A stretch of 35,233 nt of DNA from JBFEYJ01 sp041562215 (GCA_041562215.1 JBFEYJ010000007.1:1-35233); one strand, 5' to 3'; shown: positions 8,211 to 15,921, counted from the first letter of the stretch. Translations and numbers: made by a program. The notes: generated from the letters alone by a model not told the origin.

Positions 8211-8960
8211 ATGAGCGAGGAGAGCACCACACACTTCGGCTATGAGCAGGTGCCGACAGGACAGAAAGCGGCCAAGGTGGCAGAGGTCTTCCACTCAGTC
8301 GCCGCCAAGTACGACCTGATGAACGACCTGATGTCGCTGGGGATCCACCGATTGTGGAAACGCTACACCATCGAGATGAGCGGTGTGCGCCGTGGCCAGC
8401 GGGTGCTGGATATCGCCGGCGGTACTGGCGATCTGGCGGGCAAGTTCTCCAAGCTGGTCGGTCCGGAAGGGCAGGTTGTGCTGGCTGATATCAACGACTC
8501 CATGCTCAAAGTAGGTCGCTCGCGCCTGGTCGACCGCGGCCTCATCGGCAATATCCAGTACGCCCAGGCCAATGCCGAAAGCCTACCTTTCCCGGACAAC
8601 CATTTTGACCTCATCACTATCGCCTTCGGTCTACGTAACGTCACCGACAAAGAAAAGGCGCTGGCATCGATGTTCCGCATCCTCAAGCCTGGCGGGCGCC
8701 TGCTGGTGCTGGAGTTCTCCAAACCGGTAGCACCGGGACTCGGGCCCGTCTATGACCAGTACTCTTTCAAGTTGCTGCCCATGATGGGTAAATTGGTGGC
8801 AGGTGACAGCGAGAGTTACAAGTACCTGGCCGAGTCGATCCGCATGCACCCGGACCAACAAACCCTAAAGGGAATGATGGAAGCGGTCGGGTTCGAGCGT
8901 TGCGACTACCACAACCTCACCGGCGGCATCGTCGCACTGCACCGGGGTTTCAAGTTCTGA
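8211..8960 (+). CDS. ubiE: Ubiquinone/menaquinone biosynthesis C-methyltransferase UbiE
   Basis: UbiE is the SAM-dependent C-methyltransferase of ubiquinone (and, where present, menaquinone) biosynthesis. It is 249 residues, normal for the family. The N-terminal signature 'VFHSVAAKYDLMNDLMSLGIHRLWK', the SAM-binding glycine loop 'VLDIAGGTGDLAGKF', 'NAESLPFPDNHFD' and 'FGLRNVTDKEKAL' are all family hallmarks, as is 'EFSKP' and the C-terminal 'LTGGIVALHRGFKF'. The start at 8211 follows CAGGAGTACGGC, a clear ribosome binding site; the longer frame back to 8151 overlaps the DUF971 gene and is not needed. The next gene begins 2 nt after the stop. Confidence 0.96.
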   Translation: MSEESTTHFGYEQVPTGQKAAKVAEVFHSVAAKYDLMNDLMSLGIHRLWKRYTIEMSGVRRGQRVLDIAGGTGDLAGKFSKLVGPEGQVVLADINDSMLKVGRSRLVDRGLIGNIQYAQANAESLPFPDNHFDLITIAFGLRNVTDKEKALASMFRILKPGGRLLVLEFSKPVAPGLGPVYDQYSFKLLPMMGKLVAGDSESYKYLAESIRMHPDQQTLKGMMEAVGFERCDYHNLTGGIVALHRGFKF

Positions 8961-8962
8961 TC

Positions 8963-9475
8963 ATGGCCGAGGAGCAGATCGAATACGCCGGTTTACCGCG
9001 CCGCCTGGCGGCCGCGATGATCGATGCCCTGATCCTCCTGATCATTCTCACTCCACTGACCTATATTTTTAATCAGGGTGCCGGTTTCCCCGGCCTGGAT
9101 AGCGAAAGCGGGATTGTTGAGGGCGGATTCGACTGGAGCGCCCTGCTAATCCAGGACCTTCTACCGATGGTGTTGGTTATCTTCTTCTGGGTGCGCTATC
9201 GCGGCACCCCGGGCAAGCATCTGATGAACTGCCAGGTTGTCGATGCAACGACCTTCGGCAACCTGCGCGTACGTCAGGCATTGCTACGATATGTGGGCTA
9301 TTTTATCTCCCTGCTGCCGCTTGGCCTCGGCTTTTTCTGGATTATCCGGGACAAGAAGAAGCGTGGCTTTCATGATCTCATCGCACACACCGTGGTGATA
9401 CATCTGCCTATCAACCACATCGCCGCCGTCGAGGCCGACAAGCCCATCGAACAACTGCTCAAGGAGGTCAGATGA
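8963..9475 (+). CDS. RDD family inner-membrane protein
   Basis: This 170-residue protein has three predicted transmembrane helices (about 16-38, 62-80 and 110-130). The RDD signature is present: Arg in 'PRRLAAAMIDALIL' followed by the conserved Asp of the first helix, and later 'RYRGTPGKHLMNCQVVD', the strongly conserved GTPGK segment, with 'DKKKRGFHDLIAHTVVI' near the end. RDD proteins are widespread; some are linked to ion exchange, but the function of most is unknown. The start ATG at 8963 is 2 nt after the ubiE stop, and the gene overlaps ubiJ by 4 nt (ATGA), so it is embedded in the ubiquinone operon. A role linked to membrane-bound quinone synthesis is inference. Confidence 0.9.
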   Translation: MAEEQIEYAGLPRRLAAAMIDALILLIILTPLTYIFNQGAGFPGLDSESGIVEGGFDWSALLIQDLLPMVLVIFFWVRYRGTPGKHLMNCQVVDATTFGNLRVRQALLRYVGYFISLLPLGLGFFWIIRDKKKRGFHDLIAHTVVIHLPINHIAAVEADKPIEQLLKEVR

Positions 9476-10101
9476 ACGAACAGGTTTCCATGCTCGGCGT
9501 CGCCGCCCTGGCAGGTCTGGAGCAGGCGCTCAACGCCGCACTCGCCCTCGATCCAAAAACACTGGAACGGCTCAGGCGACTGCAGGGACGGGTGATCGCC
9601 ATCGAACTCCAGGGCACCGGTATCCGCCTGCTGCTTCAACCTGAACAAAACGGCCTGCGCCTAATGGGTCACTACGACGGCATCGTGGATACCACCCTGC
9701 GCGGCGCTCCCTTCGCCTTGCTGCGCATGAGTACAGGGCGTACCGGTGAAGGAATGTTCAAGGGCGGAGTGGAAATCGACGGCGACGTGGAGCTGGGCCA
9801 GCAGATCCAACGGGTGTTCGAGAAACTCGATGTCGACTGGGAGGAGCACCTTTCACGCCTTACCGGCGACATCATCGCCCACCAGATCGGCAACAGCGTA
9901 CGCGGCCTGCTCAACTGGGGAGAGCGTGCCGCCGAGCACCTCGGTCAGGACACTGCCGACTACCTGCAGGAAGAGGCCGAGATCCTGCCGCTGCCCTGGG
10001 AGGTCGAGGAGTTCCTCGAACAGGTCGACACCCTGCGAAGCGATGTCGATCGGCTGGAAGCAAGGGTCAAGCGCCTGCAGCGGATTCCGGAGAGTGAATG
10101 A
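9472..10101 (+). CDS. ubiJ: Ubiquinone biosynthesis accessory factor UbiJ (SCP2 domain)
   Basis: UbiJ binds ubiquinone intermediates and the Ubi enzymes in the soluble Ubi metabolon. The 209-residue protein shows the SCP2 lipid-binding domain (about residues 15-115, including 'GRVIAIELQGTGIRLLLQP' and 'GGVEIDGDVELGQQIQRVFEKLDVDWEEHLS') and a C-terminal helical/coiled-coil end (about 165-205) with 'VDTLRSDVDRLEARVKRLQ'. The start overlaps the RDD stop (ATGA) and has a near-perfect AAGGAGG ribosome binding site, so translation is coupled. The order ubiE-ubiJ-ubiB matches other gammaproteobacteria apart from the RDD insertion. Confidence 0.94.
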   Translation: MNEQVSMLGVAALAGLEQALNAALALDPKTLERLRRLQGRVIAIELQGTGIRLLLQPEQNGLRLMGHYDGIVDTTLRGAPFALLRMSTGRTGEGMFKGGVEIDGDVELGQQIQRVFEKLDVDWEEHLSRLTGDIIAHQIGNSVRGLLNWGERAAEHLGQDTADYLQEEAEILPLPWEVEEFLEQVDTLRSDVDRLEARVKRLQRIPESE

Positions 10102-10257
10102 ACTGGAGCCGCCCCCCCTCGGCTATTGTTCGATTACGAAGTCGGCTCCTGCATCCACAACGATGACATTTTATTCAGCCTCTGATCTCTGCGTCATCTC
10201 CGCCCTCCGCAGTGAATTGGTTATTTCCACGAATGAAAAATAAAGAGGTTTAACACG

Positions 10258-11916
10258 GTGATTCGTCCCGGCCAGGCTATGCGCCTGTTTTACATCAGTT
10301 GGACGCTGTTGCGTCACGGTCTGGACGAGCTGGTCCTTGCCTCCCACCTGTTCCGCCCGCTGCATTTCCTGCGCTGGTTCATGTGGTGGCGCCTGCTGCG
10401 CAACAAGGAGTTGGGCCGGGGCGTGCGCATCCGCCGTGCGCTGGAAGACCTCGGGCCCATCTTCGTCAAATTCGGACAGATCCTCTCCACCCGTCGCGAT
10501 CTGCTGCCGGACGATATCGCCAATGAACTGGTCAGCCTGCAGGATAGAGTGCCTCCCTTCCCCGGGACCACCGCTGTGACGATCATGGAAAAGGCGTACG
10601 CCAAGCCACTCGCTGAAGTTTTCGCTGAATTCGACGAAACGCCCATCGCTTCAGCCTCTATCGCCCAGGTTCATGCCGCGCGTCTGCTCGACGGCACTGA
10701 AGTGGTCGTCAAGGTGGTGCGCCCCGACATCAAGCCGGTGATCCAGCGCGATATCGGTCTGCTCTACATTATCGCCGATAAGCTGGAGCGTTACTGGTCC
10801 GAAGGCCGGCGACTACGACCGCTGGAGGTGGTGCGGGAGTTCGAGAAGACCATCCTCGATGAACTCGACCTGATGCGCGAGGCCGCATCCGCCGCGCAGA
10901 TCCGTCGCAACTTCGCCAGCTCAGGGCTTCTCTACGTGCCGGAGGTCTACTGGCCGTACTGCCGCCGCAACGTTATGGTGATGGAGCGGATCAGCGGCAT
11001 CCCGGTGGGCAACATCGAAGCGATCCGCGCCGCCGGCATCGACATGGAGTCACTGGCTGCACGCGGTGTGGAGATCTTCTTCACCCAGGTATTCCGCCAC
11101 AATTTTTTCCACGCCGACATGCATCCGGGCAATATTTTTGTCTCACCAACCGGGCAGTACATGGCGGTGGATTTCGGCATCGTCGGCTCCCTGAGCCAAG
11201 AAGACCAACGCTACCTGGCGGAAAACTTTCTCGCCTTTTTCCACCGAGACTACCAGCGCGTGGCCGAGCTTCATGTCGAGTCCGGCTGGGTGCCGGCCAC
11301 TACCAGGATCGACGAGTTCGAGGCTGCTATCCGCACCGTGTGCGAACCGATCTTCGAGCGCCCGCTGGCTGAGATCTCCTTCGGCCAACTGCTGCTACAC
11401 CTGTTCCAGACTGCGCGTCGTTTCAACATGGAGGTACAACCGCAGCTGGTACTGCTGCAAAAGACCCTGCTCAACATCGAGGGTCTCGGCCGCCAGCTCT
11501 ACCCCGAACTGGATCTGTGGCAGACCGCCAAGCCCTTCCTTGAACGTTGGATGAGTGAACAGATCGGCACCCGCGCCTTCGTCAATAGACTCAAGGAAAA
11601 TGTGCCTCAGTGGGGCGAAAAACTGCCGGAAATACCCTCCTTGATCCACGAGGTGTTGCACCAGGCACGACACGGTAAACTGGAGGTACGCAGTAACAGC
11701 GAAGAGCTGCAGTTAATCCGTCATGAGATCCGCCGCGCTAATCACCGTACTTTTTTTGCCATACTCGGCGGCTCGCTCATTATCAGTGCCGCACTGATGC
11801 TCGGTCTCGACGGCTACACGCCGCGAATGGCCTACGGCGCACCAGTGTTGAGCTGGGTGCTTGCCGCCCTCGGCGCCATTCTCCTGATCAGCAACTGGCC
11901 GGACAACCTCGATTGA
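10258..11916 (+). CDS. ubiB: Ubiquinone biosynthesis regulatory kinase-like ATPase UbiB
   Basis: UbiB belongs to the ABC1/ADCK/COQ8 atypical kinase family; it has ATPase activity and supports ubiquinone synthesis, perhaps by extracting precursors from the membrane. The 552-residue protein has the family-specific KxGQ element in 'FVKFGQILSTRRDLLPDD', the Ala-rich nucleotide loop in 'ASIAQVHAARL', the HRD-like loop in 'HADMHPGNIFV' and the DFG-like 'MAVDFGIVGSLS'. Two C-terminal hydrophobic helices (about 500-522 and 527-547) anchor it in the inner membrane. The GTG start at 10258 follows AAAGAGG; ATG at 10276 is an alternative. A 156-nt gap with a GGAGCCG...CGGCTCC repeat (10105-10111/10143-10149) separates it from ubiJ. 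Confidence 0.96.
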   Translation: MIRPGQAMRLFYISWTLLRHGLDELVLASHLFRPLHFLRWFMWWRLLRNKELGRGVRIRRALEDLGPIFVKFGQILSTRRDLLPDDIANELVSLQDRVPPFPGTTAVTIMEKAYAKPLAEVFAEFDETPIASASIAQVHAARLLDGTEVVVKVVRPDIKPVIQRDIGLLYIIADKLERYWSEGRRLRPLEVVREFEKTILDELDLMREAASAAQIRRNFASSGLLYVPEVYWPYCRRNVMVMERISGIPVGNIEAIRAAGIDMESLAARGVEIFFTQVFRHNFFHADMHPGNIFVSPTGQYMAVDFGIVGSLSQEDQRYLAENFLAFFHRDYQRVAELHVESGWVPATTRIDEFEAAIRTVCEPIFERPLAEISFGQLLLHLFQTARRFNMEVQPQLVLLQKTLLNIEGLGRQLYPELDLWQTAKPFLERWMSEQIGTRAFVNRLKENVPQWGEKLPEIPSLIHEVLHQARHGKLEVRSNSEELQLIRHEIRRANHRTFFAILGGSLIISAALMLGLDGYTPRMAYGAPVLSWVLAALGAILLISNWPDNLD

Positions 11917-12236
11917 TGCGGTTTTGCCTAACCACATCCTACGGAATCAAAAATTAAGCCCTTGTCTCCCTGGAGGATGCCAGGGAGCTTGCGAAGCGAA
12001 TCTGTCGGGGCCGCCAACCACGCTTTCCACATCGCACCCTCTGCCCAGCCTTCTATACATCAAGAAATTCTTCTCCAACAACCCACGTAGCCATTGTAAG
12101 CCGCTCTTTTCAACTCCATAATCCGCTTGCCCGGACACCATCCACAGCCCAAGTTCCCGAGGAATTTGCTACACTATGCGACCACGGGTCCTCCACTGGC
12201 TCAGGACCTGTCCTCCCAACCTATTTTGAGAATCTC
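11917..12236. other. 320-bp intergenic region between ubiB and the flavoprotein gene
   Basis: I see no convincing gene here. It holds a hairpin with an 8-bp stem, CTCCCTGG at 11966-11973 and CCAGGGAG at 11980-11987 with a 6-nt loop, without a following T-run, so termination of ubiB would have to be rho-assisted. Just upstream of the next gene lies a shorter palindrome, GGTCCT at 12187-12192 with AGGACC at 12203-12208. A minus-strand frame of 64 codons (11947-12141) has no good ribosome binding site and I do not call it. Confidence 0.5.
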
Positions 12237-13571
12237 ATGGCCACGAATCACGTTGATGTCGCCATCATCGGTGGCGGAATATCCGGCACCGCACTGCTCT
12301 ACCTGCTGGCACGCTACACTGATCTCTCGCGCATTTCCCTGCTGGAAAAATATCCCGCCGTGGCCGAGGTCAATTCCCATGGGCGCAACAACAGCCAAAC
12401 CCTGCACTGCGGTGACATCGAAACCAATTACACCCTGGATAAAGCCTTACAGGTGCAAAAGACCGCGCAAATGGTTGTGCGGTATGCCTCAGACCTGCCT
12501 GAACGTGACAAATTACTGTTCAAATACCCTAAAATGGTGCTTGGTGTCGGCGCCCGGGAAGGCAACGAGTTGCGCGAACGTTTCGAACGGTTTTCGCCGC
12601 ATTTTCCCGGCATGCGCCTACTTGAGCGTCAGCAGATCGCCAAGGTTGAGCCGAAGTTAATCGAGGGCCGAACCGAAGAGGTGGTGGCGCTCGCCACCCA
12701 AAATGACATCAGCGCTGCCGACTTCAATGCCCTGGCAGTCTCCTTTGTCGAACAGACACATGCCCATGGAGGCGATCGCGTCGAGCTGCAACTCGACACC
12801 ACGGTGAAACGCATCGAACGCCGTGGCGATGGTTACCTGCTCACTACCAGCAGAGGTGAGCTACAGGCGAAGTTCGTGGTAGTGAGTGCCGGCGCCCACA
12901 GTCTGCTCTACGCCCAACGCTTGGGTTATGGCCTGGAATACTCCTGCCTGCCCATCGCCGGCAGTTTCTACTACACTCCGCAAGTGCTCAATGGCAAAGT
13001 GTACACGGTGCAGAATCCCAAACTGCCATTCGCAGCGATCCATGGTGATCCGGACTTGGTGCAACAAGGAAAGACCCGCTTTGGCCCCACCGCACTGGCA
13101 CTACCACTACTCGAGCGCCACAACCTGCGCACCTTCCCCGAGTACCTGGAGGTGCTGCGGCCTGACATGAACGTGGTGAAGGTGATGTTCAACCTGCTCA
13201 AGGAGCGGGAGATCCGCAACTACATGTTCAAGAACACCCTGTTCGAGATCCCACTGATCCGCAACCGCCTGTTCCTGCGCGATGCCCAAAAGATAGTACC
13301 TTCCCTTAAACTGGAAGATCTGAGTTTCGCAAAGAACATCGGCGGCGTCCGCCCTGTGATGATAGACAAGCTCAATCAAAAGCTTCACTTGGGCGAGGCG
13401 CGCATCTCACCCGGACACGGCATCATCTTCAATATGACCCCCTCACCCGGTGCGACCAGCTGTCTCGGCAACGCCGAAAACGATCTCAAGCTTATCGCTG
13501 AATACTTACAGTGTACGATTCATAGTGATGCGCTACAGGCGCAATTATACGGGGAAGACGATGATATCTGA
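12237..13571 (+). CDS. FAD-dependent malate:quinone oxidoreductase-like protein
   Basis: This 444-residue flavoprotein resembles the malate:quinone oxidoreductase (Mqo) family, peripheral membrane enzymes that oxidise malate to oxaloacetate and reduce ubiquinone. The dinucleotide-binding motif is at residues 8-17 ('AIIGGGISGTAL'), followed by 'SHGRNNSQTLHCGDIETNY', which has the Mqo-like N-N-S-Q/TxHxG arrangement, and a C-terminal FAD-contact 'GVRPVMID...ISPGHGIIFNMTPSPGATSCLGNA'. It is about 50-100 residues shorter than E. coli Mqo, so it belongs to a divergent branch and another 2-hydroxyacid substrate is possible. The location just after ubiquinone genes fits a quinone-linked role. The start ATG follows TTGAGAATCTC, a modest ribosome binding site. 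Confidence 0.82.
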   Translation: MATNHVDVAIIGGGISGTALLYLLARYTDLSRISLLEKYPAVAEVNSHGRNNSQTLHCGDIETNYTLDKALQVQKTAQMVVRYASDLPERDKLLFKYPKMVLGVGAREGNELRERFERFSPHFPGMRLLERQQIAKVEPKLIEGRTEEVVALATQNDISAADFNALAVSFVEQTHAHGGDRVELQLDTTVKRIERRGDGYLLTTSRGELQAKFVVVSAGAHSLLYAQRLGYGLEYSCLPIAGSFYYTPQVLNGKVYTVQNPKLPFAAIHGDPDLVQQGKTRFGPTALALPLLERHNLRTFPEYLEVLRPDMNVVKVMFNLLKEREIRNYMFKNTLFEIPLIRNRLFLRDAQKIVPSLKLEDLSFAKNIGGVRPVMIDKLNQKLHLGEARISPGHGIIFNMTPSPGATSCLGNAENDLKLIAEYLQCTIHSDALQAQLYGEDDDI

Positions 13572-13642
13572 GCGGGCAGCGCTTACTCAGCCGTTAGGTA
13601 AATCAAGCGCATTCGCCACTCAGGCAGCGGCCGTTATCTGAC

Positions 13643-14569
13643 TCAGATAACCGTGTCGGCCAGCAGACTTTCCGCCGTTGAGAAGTCGAGACCGACAACA
13701 TTTACCATCTTTCTTTTCCCCTTGAGCGTGACCTGTCGTTCATGGTCACGCCAAGAGCAGTCAGGCAAAACAGTGTAGGAACTTTCACTCAATACAATAT
13801 CCACACCTAATTCCTTACTGGCGCTTTCCAGACGAAAAGCGGTGTTCACGGCATCACCCAGAGCCGTGTTATCGTTGCCCACATCAAGTGAGGCCATACC
13901 TGTATTGATGCCGACCCCCAATCGCAATGGCTCGTTCAATTCGGCAAAAGCGTTATGCAATCCACTGGTTATCTTTCTCAGCTCACCGGCCGTAGCTAGG
14001 GCACTGATAACATTGGTCCGTGAATCATCACTTTCCCAGCGGGCAAAAACGCAGTCGCCGATGAACTTGTCAACCGCTCCGCCGTGCCTATCGATAGTGT
14101 CACTGACCTCATTGAACCATTGATTCATAATTTTCGTCAGGGTGCGTATAGGCAACTGTTCTGAAAGGCTGGTAAAGCCGCGAATGTCTGCCACGAGAAT
14201 GGTGATTTCCTTAATCAGCGGCGCATCGACAATCATCGTGGCCTGAAACGACAGCGAATCCGTAAAATCATTGGATCGCCCCTCCTGCTCAAAAACAAAC
14301 TCCGTGCCGCCGATGGTGATTTGGTCTGCATTGCACAGCAGCGTCGGTGTCGTAATTCTCCTCCCGTTGACCATACTACCGTTTGAGCTGCCGCTATCAC
14401 TCAGATAGTAATCCGACTTGCCGAGCCGACGTACTATTGCATGATTGCGCGACACAAGGAGATCTGACAACACAATATCGCTATTTTTGTCGCGGCCTAT
14501 GGTGGTAACGGCGCCGCAAGGAATGCATTCCGCGTCCGGCACACCGTAGATAGTCAAATAAGCGCTCAT
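13643..14569 (-). CDS. FHA domain-class III adenylate cyclase fusion
   Basis: This 308-residue cytoplasmic protein couples a phosphothreonine-binding FHA domain (about 22-95, with 'TIGRDKNSDIVLSD', 'SRNHAIV' and 'SSNGSMVNGRRI') to a class III nucleotide cyclase domain (about 120-295). The cyclase has the two metal-binding aspartates (Asp128 in ADIRGF and Asp172 in FIGDCV), Lys168 and Asp239 at the positions that specify adenine, and the transition-state pair Asn242/Arg246 in 'DAVNTAFRLE'. All catalytic residues are present, so active cAMP synthesis is predicted. The output could be controlled by a Ser/Thr kinase phosphopeptide; none is in the window. The ATG has GAGGAACGG directly upstream. 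Downstream it converges on the flavoprotein gene. Confidence 0.9.
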   Translation of the reverse strand: MSAYLTIYGVPDAECIPCGAVTTIGRDKNSDIVLSDLLVSRNHAIVRRLGKSDYYLSDSGSSNGSMVNGRRITTPTLLCNADQITIGGTEFVFEQEGRSNDFTDSLSFQATMIVDAPLIKEITILVADIRGFTSLSEQLPIRTLTKIMNQWFNEVSDTIDRHGGAVDKFIGDCVFARWESDDSRTNVISALATAGELRKITSGLHNAFAELNEPLRLGVGINTGMASLDVGNDNTALGDAVNTAFRLESASKELGVDIVLSESSYTVLPDCSWRDHERQVTLKGKRKMVNVVGLDFSTAESLLADTVI

Positions 14570-14612
14570 CCGTTCCTCGTTATTCCGCTACGCCCACCGT
14601 CATCAGTGGGCA

Positions 14613-14879
14613 TTAGCTAGGCCACTGGTGCAAAACGCAACAGCCGGTATCAGTTAATACTTCGTATTGATTTTCACTCACCATTTCGCATGACAGCTTA
14701 CCCCGTTCAATTGAAAAGGGCACACTTCCGTTACCCGATCCCACCACTGCAGTATTGTCATGTTTCTGTCCGGGGTATTCGGCACAGCGAGTCCGTTCGA
14801 TGGCGTACTCATCCCCATAGACAGGACGGCCGGCTGATCTAAAATCTCCAGACCACTGCACACACTGGGAGAATCGCAA
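14613..14879 (-). CDS. Doubtful small Cys-containing ORF, possibly a gene remnant
   Basis: An 88-codon frame opens from a TTG at 14879-14877 on the minus strand, abutting head-to-head the ATG of the plus-strand Cas2-like gene. Its codons look coding-like and the product has five Cys, including a CC pair near the end ('TDTGCCVLHQWPS'), and pieces such as 'YAIERTRCAEYPGQ' and 'GSVPFSIERGKLSCEMV'. There is no ATG, only a weak AGGT upstream, and the open frame extends beyond the TTG antisense to the neighbouring gene. It could be a real small protein, the 3' end of a lost gene, or a chance frame. I do not recognise a family. It fills the 310-bp gap upstream of the cyclase gene. Confidence 0.3.
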   Translation of the reverse strand: MRFSQCVQWSGDFRSAGRPVYGDEYAIERTRCAEYPGQKHDNTAVVGSGNGSVPFSIERGKLSCEMVSENQYEVLTDTGCCVLHQWPS

Positions 14880-15136
14880 TGGGTGTCTACCTGGTGGCTT
14901 TCGAAAGTCCTTCCCAGGACTACCGCCAGTATCATGCGTTCGTCGAGCGCTTCGATACGATGCGCCTCTCCGACACCGCCTGGGTGGTGCAGACCGATCT
15001 TGGGGCAGACACGCTCTACCACAAACTCGAACCGCTGCTGGGAAATGATGATCACGCTTATGTCATTACTTTGGGAAAGCCGTGGATCGGCTATGGTTAC
15101 GAGGCCATGAACGACTGGCTAGGCCGTCATCTCTGA
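14879..15136 (+). CDS. Stand-alone Cas2-like (SinR family) small protein
   Basis: This 85-residue protein has the compact ferredoxin-like pattern of the Cas2/VapD-type superfamily and resembles proteins annotated as 'SinR family'. Seen in order: first strand 'GVYLVAFE', then 'QDYRQYHAFVERF' helix, second and third strands with 'SDTAWVVQTDLGAD', a second helix 'LYHKLEPLL', a fourth strand 'DHAYVITLG', and a terminal 'WLGRHL', matching the WLK..L ending of the family. No cas1, repeat array or other cas gene is nearby, so it is not part of a CRISPR locus. Nuclease activity cannot be inferred: the catalytic Asp of Cas2 after strand one is not obviously present (FESPSQD has a later Asp). GGGAGA lies 7 nt upstream of the ATG. 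Confidence 0.72.
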   Translation: MGVYLVAFESPSQDYRQYHAFVERFDTMRLSDTAWVVQTDLGADTLYHKLEPLLGNDDHAYVITLGKPWIGYGYEAMNDWLGRHL

Positions 15137-15145
15137 ATCCGCCCG

Positions 15146-15469
15146 TTGCGAACCCACACATCTTCCGAGGGGTACAACATTTCTATCCAAAGTCTGCACG
15201 AGCACCAGCAACGCTTCACCAATAACCGGTTTGAGCACGAAAGTGAACACATCAATGTACGCCAGGAGTTGCTGATGCCGAGCCATCATGTCAGCTACTG
15301 CCCTTACAAAGGTGAAGCCCATTATTACTCTCTGCGCCTGGGTGACACCCTGATCGAAAACGTGATCTGGTACTACCGCTACCCCACGCTGGAGTCGTCC
15401 CCAATCGCCGGTCTGCTCTGCTTCTACCAGGAGCGGAGCACACTGGAGGTTGATGGCAGATGGATCTAG
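15146..15469 (+). CDS. DUF427 family protein, N-terminus abnormal
   Basis: Residues about 38-105 match the DUF427 family closely: 'NVRQELLMPS', 'CPYKGEAHYYSLRLGD', 'IENVIWYYRYPTLESSPIAGLLCFYQE' and 'LEVDG'. The family usually begins with a strand pair bearing 'F.G..IADS.RAL....PPVYY.P', and this is absent; the first 35 residues instead read as unrelated, His/Gln-rich sequence. No ATG lies in frame before 15272. Candidate starts are TTG at 15146 or ATT at 15179, the latter 6-7 nt after GAGGGG; I give the longest frame. The gene could be an N-terminally truncated or rearranged copy. The function of DUF427 proteins is unknown. It sits between the Cas2-like gene and the VOC gene. Confidence 0.6.
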   Translation: MRTHTSSEGYNISIQSLHEHQQRFTNNRFEHESEHINVRQELLMPSHHVSYCPYKGEAHYYSLRLGDTLIENVIWYYRYPTLESSPIAGLLCFYQERSTLEVDGRWI

Positions 15470-15517
15470 TCCCGCAGTTACTCACAGGCTTGAGGAACAA
15501 CGAGAGGAGAGAGTGAG

Positions 15518-15895
15518 ATGACGACACAAACCAACCCCATCATCTGGTTCGAGATCCCGGTGACCGATCTGGACCGTGCCAAGGCATTCTACGGGTATGT
15601 GTTGGGCGTACCGTTCGAGGAACAGGCCATGGGCCAGACGCAGATGGCTTTTTTCCCAATGCTTAAAGATGCCGGCGGGGCTGCAGGAACACTGGTCAAG
15701 GGCGAGAGGTATGCCCCCTGTCAAAGCGGCACCTTGATCTATTTCACCACACCGGATATCGATGCTGCGCTTACGCGGGCAAAAGAGATAGGCGGCAAAA
15801 CCCTGACCCCGAAGACCTCCATCGGCGAGTACGGTTTCATCGGGCTGCTGCAAGATAGCGAGGGCAACCACATCGGCCTTCACTCGAGGACCTGA
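15518..15895 (+). CDS. VOC family (glyoxalase/bleomycin-resistance fold) protein
   Basis: This 125-residue protein shows the paired beta-alpha-beta-beta-beta modules of the vicinal oxygen chelate fold. 'IIWFEIPVTDLDRAKAFYGYVLG' opens the first module, with Glu12 in a metal-ligand-like place, and 'IYFTTPDIDAALTRAKEIGGK' opens the second. The end 'GFIGLLQDSEGNHIGLHSRT' is the standard closing 'D.EGN.IGL.S'. Proteins of this sub-type are usually annotated as small VOC proteins with unknown substrate. AGAGGAGAG lies directly upstream of the ATG. It follows the DUF427 gene by 48 nt and precedes the cytochrome-like gene by 26 nt, so a short operon is plausible. Confidence 0.9.
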   Translation: MTTQTNPIIWFEIPVTDLDRAKAFYGYVLGVPFEEQAMGQTQMAFFPMLKDAGGAAGTLVKGERYAPCQSGTLIYFTTPDIDAALTRAKEIGGKTLTPKTSIGEYGFIGLLQDSEGNHIGLHSRT

Positions 15896-15921
15896 CCAAC
15901 CACCTCTTAAGGATGCCAACA

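Noticed and set aside
11947..12141. 64-codon minus-strand frame in the gap after ubiB.
   Set aside because: No Shine-Dalgarno or recognisable domain; its length is within chance expectation.
14678..15055. 125-codon minus-strand frame overlapping the Cas2-like gene.
   Set aside because: It is antisense to a well-supported gene and has a shadow-frame composition.
14879..15136. CRISPR-Cas locus suggested by the Cas2-like gene.
   Set aside because: No direct-repeat array, cas1 or effector gene occurs anywhere in the window.
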